Assembly (NCBI GenBank): GCA_013298375.1
Contig: JAAFHM010000165.1
Coordinates: 1-9,654 of the forward strand
DNA from: Ignavibacteria bacterium
Lineage (GTDB): Bacteria > Bacteroidota > Ignavibacteria > Kapaibacteriales > UBA4661
Length of the DNA: 9,654 nucleotides
Direction: 5' to 3'
Each line of letters begins with the position of its first letter. Within the stretch, counting starts at the first letter, position 1. The position numbers and the translations under genes were made by a program. Below the pieces are notes generated by a model. The model did not search any database, was not told the origin of the DNA, and was given only the letters and a program-made list of their open reading frames with translations. Shown here piece after piece: positions 5,788 through 9,654 of the stretch.

Positions 5788-6759
5788 ATGCAAAACAGCA
5801 CCGAACCGCAATCCGTTTTTCGCGCAGAAGAAGAACTTCTGCACCGTGCAAAATCGCTCAGTTCTTCGCCCACAGAAGACCTTACTTTGCCCGCACTACA
5901 CGACGAATACCGCATTCTGGCTGACCGCTACGACGTTATGCTCCGCGAAATAACGCAACTGACGCGCATCAGCGATTTTACGCAAACCAAACTCATTCGG
6001 CTTCAAAATCAGCTAGAAAAAACACTTGCCGAATCTGAAGACAATTTACACAAAGCCCGTGAGGCAAATTCCCGCAAAACCGAACTTCTCAGTATCGTTT
6101 CACACGACCTGAAAAGCCCGCTCGCAACCGTTTTGGCGGCAGTGCAGCTTATTGAAATGGGAGCAATTACTATTGAGGAATTTCCTGAAGCAGGCGCACG
6201 AATGCGTGACACCTGCGAACGCATGATAGACCTGATAGAAAGCCTATTGGCGAGTTCAGCAATGGAAATGGGCGAAATTCACGTCAACCGCTCATCCTGC
6301 AATGCGAAAAAACTTTTAGACACCATCGTCGAGCAGAACCGCCTCCGCGCCCAAGAAAAAGGGCAGGTATTGGAATTACTGCCCGACGGAGATGATTTTA
6401 CTCTTGTTGCTGATAAGATACTGGTCGAACAAGTGCTGGAGAATTTTGTGAGCAATGCCCTCAAATATTCAGCACCTGGTTCTACCGTCAAAACCCGCGT
6501 CATTGCTCTGCCAGAGAACATTCGTTTTGAGGTGCAAGATGAAGGACCCGGTTTTACCGAAGAGGATAAACAAAAACTCTTTGGCTTTTTCCAGCGTCTC
6601 TCGGCACGCCCGACCGGTGGTGAATCCTCGCACGGTGTCGGATTGGCAATTACCAAGCGCGTTGTGGATTTGCATCATGGGCAAATTTGGGTGGAAAGCG
6701 AGGTCGGAAAAGGCTCGACTTTTGTTGTGCTGCTTCCACGCAAGGGCGAATTATCGTAG
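5788..6759 (+). CDS. soluble sensor histidine kinase (HisKA + HATPase_c)
   Basis: Two-component kinase that autophosphorylates on a histidine and passes the phosphate to a response regulator, none of which is encoded in the window. From the ATG at 5788 it has 323 residues. Residues 1-60 match no sensor domain I recognise. About 65-105 look like a helical coiled-coil linker rich in Glu, Lys and Leu. The H-box is SIVSHDLKSPL, with H106 the phosphoacceptor. The ATP-binding domain shows the N-box ENFVSNALKYS (N219, N223), the G1 box DEGPGF (251-256), an F-box region FGFFQRL (265-271) and the G2 box GVGLAITK (283-290). No membrane segment or signal peptide is visible, so it should act in the cytoplasm. 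A GTG at 5746 would add 14 residues; the ATG is preferred. It diverges from marR and converges on the T9SS protein gene. Confidence 0.93.
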   Translation: MQNSTEPQSVFRAEEELLHRAKSLSSSPTEDLTLPALHDEYRILADRYDVMLREITQLTRISDFTQTKLIRLQNQLEKTLAESEDNLHKAREANSRKTELLSIVSHDLKSPLATVLAAVQLIEMGAITIEEFPEAGARMRDTCERMIDLIESLLASSAMEMGEIHVNRSSCNAKKLLDTIVEQNRLRAQEKGQVLELLPDGDDFTLVADKILVEQVLENFVSNALKYSAPGSTVKTRVIALPENIRFEVQDEGPGFTEEDKQKLFGFFQRLSARPTGGESSHGVGLAITKRVVDLHHGQIWVESEVGKGSTFVVLLPRKGELS

Positions 6760-6782
6760 AGAACCGCTTATTGAGATCAGGC

Positions 6783-6831
6783 AAAAAAAAACGCCCGATG
6801 TTTTATCTCAAAGAGATAGAATCATCGGGCG
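6783..6831 (-). terminator. rho-independent terminator of the 460-residue T9SS protein gene
   Basis: A perfect 9-base stem, CGCCCGATG at 6792-6800 with CATCGGGCG at 6823-6831, is topped by a second 6-base stem (TATCTC 6804-6809, GAGATA 6813-6818) with an AAA loop. On the minus strand it is followed by nine or more Us (complement of 6783-6791), about 70 bases after the stop codon of the leftward gene. The plus-strand side lacks a T-run, so it is unlikely to be a good terminator for the kinase gene. Confidence 0.88.
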
Positions 6832-6901
6832 AAGTAGTCAGTGTTTTCGGGATTTGCGCTCTAGTATTATCAGCTTAAAGCCTCAATACATTGTTCACAG
6901 T

Positions 6902-8284
6902 TTAGTTCTTCACAATTTTACGAACGCTTCGTGCCGCTCCATCCTGAATTTCAACCATATACACACCCGTCGGAAACGCCGAAACATCAACGGCATGGCG
7001 GTATTGGCTGCCAGAAGTGACGGGAAGTTCCTCACTCAAGACTTCAGCGCCAAGAGCATTAGAAATTCGCACCCGGACTCGTCCGCTTTGCTTTGCAACG
7101 GATTCAATATTGATGCGGTCTGCGCTTGGATTTGGTGAAACGGTCATGTTCACCTCCGGCGCATTTGCTGCCGATGTAACACTATTGACGACGTTGATGA
7201 TAAAGGAATCCTGCGCCGAAAGCCCCGTGCCATCATTCGCCGTTACGGTTATCGTCACCGTAGCCCCCGCCGAAGCGCCGGGCTGCACGGCATAAAACAA
7301 CGATGGACGACCACCAACACGAGCATCATTCTGACGAGTAACAGCCGAGACGAGTGTGCTATCGGAAGACCGCGCCGTATAGGTCAGCACGTTGTAATTT
7401 TGATCGTAAAACACGGTATTGACTTGTCCGTCGCCGCGAAAACCCGGTGTTTCCAATTCAATCAAGTCCGTCGCGCCGCGCTGCATCTGTTTGTCTTGAA
7501 TAGCATTCGCAATGACCGGACCAACGCGCAATGGGTCGTCCAAAATCACGGTTGCCAGCGTTACGCCGACTTCGTAGTTAAAATCGTTCACCCGCAAAAG
7601 CGTCAAGCGAACATAGCGCCGCCCCTGCAAACCTGCGGTGCGCGGCAAAAGAGATTGGTCGCTCCACCGTGCTGTAAAGTTCAGCAAGACTCGTCTTTGA
7701 CCGGGTTGAATATTTGCCGTATTTGGCAGACTTCGTGAGGCTGCTTGCACGGCGGCAAGTTGCCCGTTTGCATTCGCCATTGTCGGCGAAAGATCGCCTT
7801 GCAGCCCGTTAATACCGACAGCAAGCGGCGCGGGAAATGTCGTATTGCTTACCACCGCACCCACCGGAAGCGGCACGGGAAGTTGTATGGTCGTAGGACC
7901 GAGATTCGGAAGCGGTCTGAGCGCCGAGTCCAAATATTCCATCGAATACGCCGCAATCAAGAGACCTTCGGTGTCGCCACCAATACGATTGATGGCAACA
8001 CTACCAGTCTGAAACGCCGTATCGCGCTGAAAAAGGCTGATAGAACGTTCACGCATCAAAAGCGTCGGAACAGTGTCGGCGTTATTGAGCGATGCTGAAT
8101 TTTTGCCATGCTCATTGATAAAAGGTAATGCTTCGCCCGGCGAAACAATGCTAAATGAAATGCGCGGTTTAGCGGACGTGCCACCACTTTTTTGCGCAAA
8201 AGCGGGCTGCATCCATGCACTGGCGGCAAGACCACAAACAGCGATGGCAACAGACCACAACGAGATAAAGCGACGATTTTTCAT
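6902..8284 (-). CDS. secreted protein with cadherin/Ig-like domain and T9SS C-terminal sorting domain
   Basis: Exported cell-surface or extracellular protein of unknown function, 460 residues. The N-terminus is a clear Sec signal peptide: positive MKNRR, a hydrophobic stretch about 9-29, and a likely cut after AFA (30). There is no lipobox. Residues about 40-250 form a domain I do not recognise, rich in beta-prone segments. About 255-367 resemble a cadherin/Ig-like repeat: LTYTARSSDSTLVSAV (300-315), then VTITVTANDGTG and FIINVV. About 380-460 are a T9SS (Por secretion tail) domain: SPNPSADRINIE (383-394), ISNALGAEVL, FPTGVYMVEI (437-446), ending RKIVKN. By family knowledge the tail is removed or used for anchoring after outer-membrane export. 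No enzymatic motif is seen. It lies 223 bases downstream of another T9SS-tail gene, with the hairpin element between. Confidence 0.9.
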   Translation of the reverse strand: MKNRRFISLWSVAIAVCGLAASAWMQPAFAQKSGGTSAKPRISFSIVSPGEALPFINEHGKNSASLNNADTVPTLLMRERSISLFQRDTAFQTGSVAINRIGGDTEGLLIAAYSMEYLDSALRPLPNLGPTTIQLPVPLPVGAVVSNTTFPAPLAVGINGLQGDLSPTMANANGQLAAVQAASRSLPNTANIQPGQRRVLLNFTARWSDQSLLPRTAGLQGRRYVRLTLLRVNDFNYEVGVTLATVILDDPLRVGPVIANAIQDKQMQRGATDLIELETPGFRGDGQVNTVFYDQNYNVLTYTARSSDSTLVSAVTRQNDARVGGRPSLFYAVQPGASAGATVTITVTANDGTGLSAQDSFIINVVNSVTSAANAPEVNMTVSPNPSADRINIESVAKQSGRVRVRISNALGAEVLSEELPVTSGSQYRHAVDVSAFPTGVYMVEIQDGAARSVRKIVKN

Positions 8285-8340
8285 AACAAACTCACTATTG
8301 TAGAGTTAAACAAGAGGGGATTTTTTTTTACTTCTTTGGT

Positions 8341-8489
8341 GGCTGGTCAAGTGTGTAGTCAAAAACATCCAGGAATTACACGAATTGGCACGAATCAAGA
8401 ATAATTTTTTGAACAATCATTTGCTCAAATCTCCTCATTCGTGAGGATTCGTGCGATTCGTGGATCATTTTTCGATACCTGACCAGTTA
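8341..8489. repeat. imperfect inverted repeat (long hairpin) built of CACGAAT iterations
   Basis: Intergenic element between two leftward genes. The ends are a perfect 7-base dyad, CTGGTCA (8343-8349) and TGACCAG (8480-8486). The arms continue inward with A5/T5 runs, ATCCA/TGGAT, and three iterated units per arm: GAAT at 8373, 8382 and 8392 on the left; ATTCGTG at 8437, 8447 and 8456 on the right, spaced 9-10 bases in mirrored order. A further dyad, TTTGAACA (8408-8415) with TGCTCAAA (8422-8429), forms the tip. Overall about three quarters of arm positions pair. No ORF or T-run follows it, so it is not a standard terminator. It resembles a small non-coding palindromic or MITE-like element; mobility is inference. 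Confidence 0.6.
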
Positions 8490-8507
8490 CCTTTTCTGAG
8501 AACAATT

Positions 8508-9654
8508 CTACCGTAAGACAACCAAACGCCGATACAAGGTTTGATGCGGCATGGAAACAACAATCGTATAAACGCCTTGCGCCCAATCGCTCGTCTTGAT
8601 GCGCAATAGGCTATGCCCTTGCAGCACGTCCAGCTCTGTGGAGAAAAGCGTTATGCCAAGCGCGTTGTTCACGCTCACACGTGCTTCACCAGAGCCTTCA
8701 ACTATTTCCACCGTTGCTTCGTCTGCCGCCGGGTTTGGGAAAATACGACATTCCGTATTTTCATTACGTGGCTCTGTGGCAACACTTGTCATTCCGCCGA
8801 CAGTTCCACGAAGAAGAATTTGCCGTACAATCGGTGCAAGGCTGAGACTGCGCGGCGTTTGCAGGGGCGACCATCGGAAAATTACGCCTGTTTGCGGAAA
8901 ATTCGTAAAGGAAAGTTCGCACGCATCCTCAGGGGAGGTACTTTCGGCGGAATTTGACCATGGAGCGCGAATATCGTCCGACACGCGGCGGCTGTGAATA
9001 TCGCTACTTGAAGCGCCGCGCAAACCCACATCAACGCTCACTGTGCCGCGTGTCGCGGGAACGCTACACGTTCCATACTGCATTTCCACACGCTGCGTCG
9101 TTTCGTACAAACGCAGTTGCGCATTCAATCGCACATCGGGTGCGGCTTTCAGTGTGGCATTGCGCCATTGTACCGTCAAAATGCGATTCGGAGCCGTGCC
9201 GTCAGTTTTGACCCGAATATCGCTGGTTATTGTGTTTGTCGTCGGCATCACAATATCTGCGCCAAGAATGGCAATATAGCCTTTTGCGCCGACAAATGTA
9301 TGCAATGGTCGCGTAATAATGCTTCCTTGCTGGACAAGCGAACCAGCAGGAGCAAATGCTACAAAGCCGTTAGAACTCACCGTCAGACTTTGATACATTT
9401 CGCCGCCGAAGCGAAACGGAAAGCCGATACTGACGGAGGATTGCGCGTCATCCACAATGCCCGTCGTCGCAAAAAGCGGCGTACCATCAGAAAATTCGTT
9501 GTAAGGCGCTTGAATACTGGAAAATTCGTAACCGCCCGCTACTGCTTCAAGCATCGGAGCGCTTGACGGTTGCGCTGTCAGCGTCAGCGTTGCTGTGCGA
9601 ATTCCTGTGCTGCCCATTTGCGGCGAAAACCGCACTGGTACGGCGCTTGACGAC
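8508..9654 (-). CDS. T9SS-exported surface protein, C-terminal part (5' end beyond the window)
   Basis: Partial gene: the frame stays open to the window edge, giving 381 visible residues. The GTG at 9635 is not a start, because the residues before it complete an Ig-like strand pattern (VPVRFSPQ..GIRTATLTLTA, about 5-27), the usual end of a choice-of-anchor-D/ASPM-SPD2-type repeat. Residues about 41-195 form a beta-rich domain common in Bacteroidota surface proteins: YEFSSIQAPY, SIGFPFRFGG (75-84), TVSSNGFVAF (91-100), SDIRVKTDGTAPNRILTVQW (144-163) and LRLYE (180-184). The last 80 residues (302-381) are a T9SS sorting domain: FPNPAADEATVEI, VNNALGITLF, WAQGVYTIVV, ending RRLVVLR. Function is unknown; adhesion or a surface-structural role is only a guess. 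The signal peptide must lie outside the window. Confidence 0.88.
   Translation of the reverse strand, partial: SSSAVPVRFSPQMGSTGIRTATLTLTAQPSSAPMLEAVAGGYEFSSIQAPYNEFSDGTPLFATTGIVDDAQSSVSIGFPFRFGGEMYQSLTVSSNGFVAFAPAGSLVQQGSIITRPLHTFVGAKGYIAILGADIVMPTTNTITSDIRVKTDGTAPNRILTVQWRNATLKAAPDVRLNAQLRLYETTQRVEMQYGTCSVPATRGTVSVDVGLRGASSSDIHSRRVSDDIRAPWSNSAESTSPEDACELSFTNFPQTGVIFRWSPLQTPRSLSLAPIVRQILLRGTVGGMTSVATEPRNENTECRIFPNPAADEATVEIVEGSGEARVSVNNALGITLFSTELDVLQGHSLLRIKTSDWAQGVYTIVVSMPHQTLYRRLVVLR

Noticed and set aside
8321..8329. Run of nine Ts as a plus-strand terminator
   Set aside because: No hairpin precedes it on the plus strand and no rightward gene ends nearby.
8379..8462. CRISPR array suggested by the iterated CACGAAT/ATTCGTG units
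   Set aside because: Units are only 7 bases, spaced 9-10 bases and inverted between arms; no repeat-spacer structure and no cas genes.
9633..9635. GTG as a start codon for the right-edge gene
   Set aside because: No signal peptide follows, and the residues before it continue an Ig-like repeat; the gene is simply cut by the window.

Overview
The window looks like chromosomal DNA from a member of the Bacteroidota/Chlorobiota side of the FCB group (true Bacteroidota, Chlorobi, Ignavibacteria or Kapabacteria; I cannot place it more finely). Three things point there. Two secreted proteins end in a type IX secretion (T9SS, Por) sorting domain. One promoter matches the Bacteroidota consensus TTTG-N19-TAnnTTTG. 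None of the six complete genes has a recognisable Shine-Dalgarno sequence before its start, which is typical of that phylum. Base composition looks even, near half G+C, with no obvious foreign island.

Layout, left to right. Positions 1-286 carry no convincing gene: a stretch rich in inverted repeats (73-174), then a rho-independent terminator (197-242) for dxs. Next come two leftward housekeeping genes, probably co-transcribed: a PLP-dependent cystathionine gamma-synthase/lyase (2365-3519) and, 59 bases downstream, dxs (287-2305), the first enzyme of the MEP isoprenoid pathway. A compact divergent promoter region (3520-3690) separates them from rightward folC (3691-5052), the folate polyglutamylation enzyme. 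folC overlaps tail-to-tail, by 20 bases, a leftward MarR-family regulator (5033-5494). A 293-base divergent region with a candidate MarR operator separates marR from a rightward soluble histidine kinase (5788-6759).

The right third holds two leftward genes for T9SS-exported proteins: a complete 460-residue one (6902-8284), ended by a strong terminator (6783-6831), and the C-terminal part of another (8508 to the window edge). Between them lies a roughly 145-base imperfect inverted repeat built from 9-10 base iterations of CACGAAT/ATTCGTG, which looks like a dispersed palindromic element rather than part of either gene.

Most of the window is ordinary housekeeping and regulation. I did not find a coherent new multi-gene system. 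The items most worth a second look are the hairpin element at 8341-8489, the palindrome in the marR/kinase spacer, and the structured, geneless stretch at the left edge.
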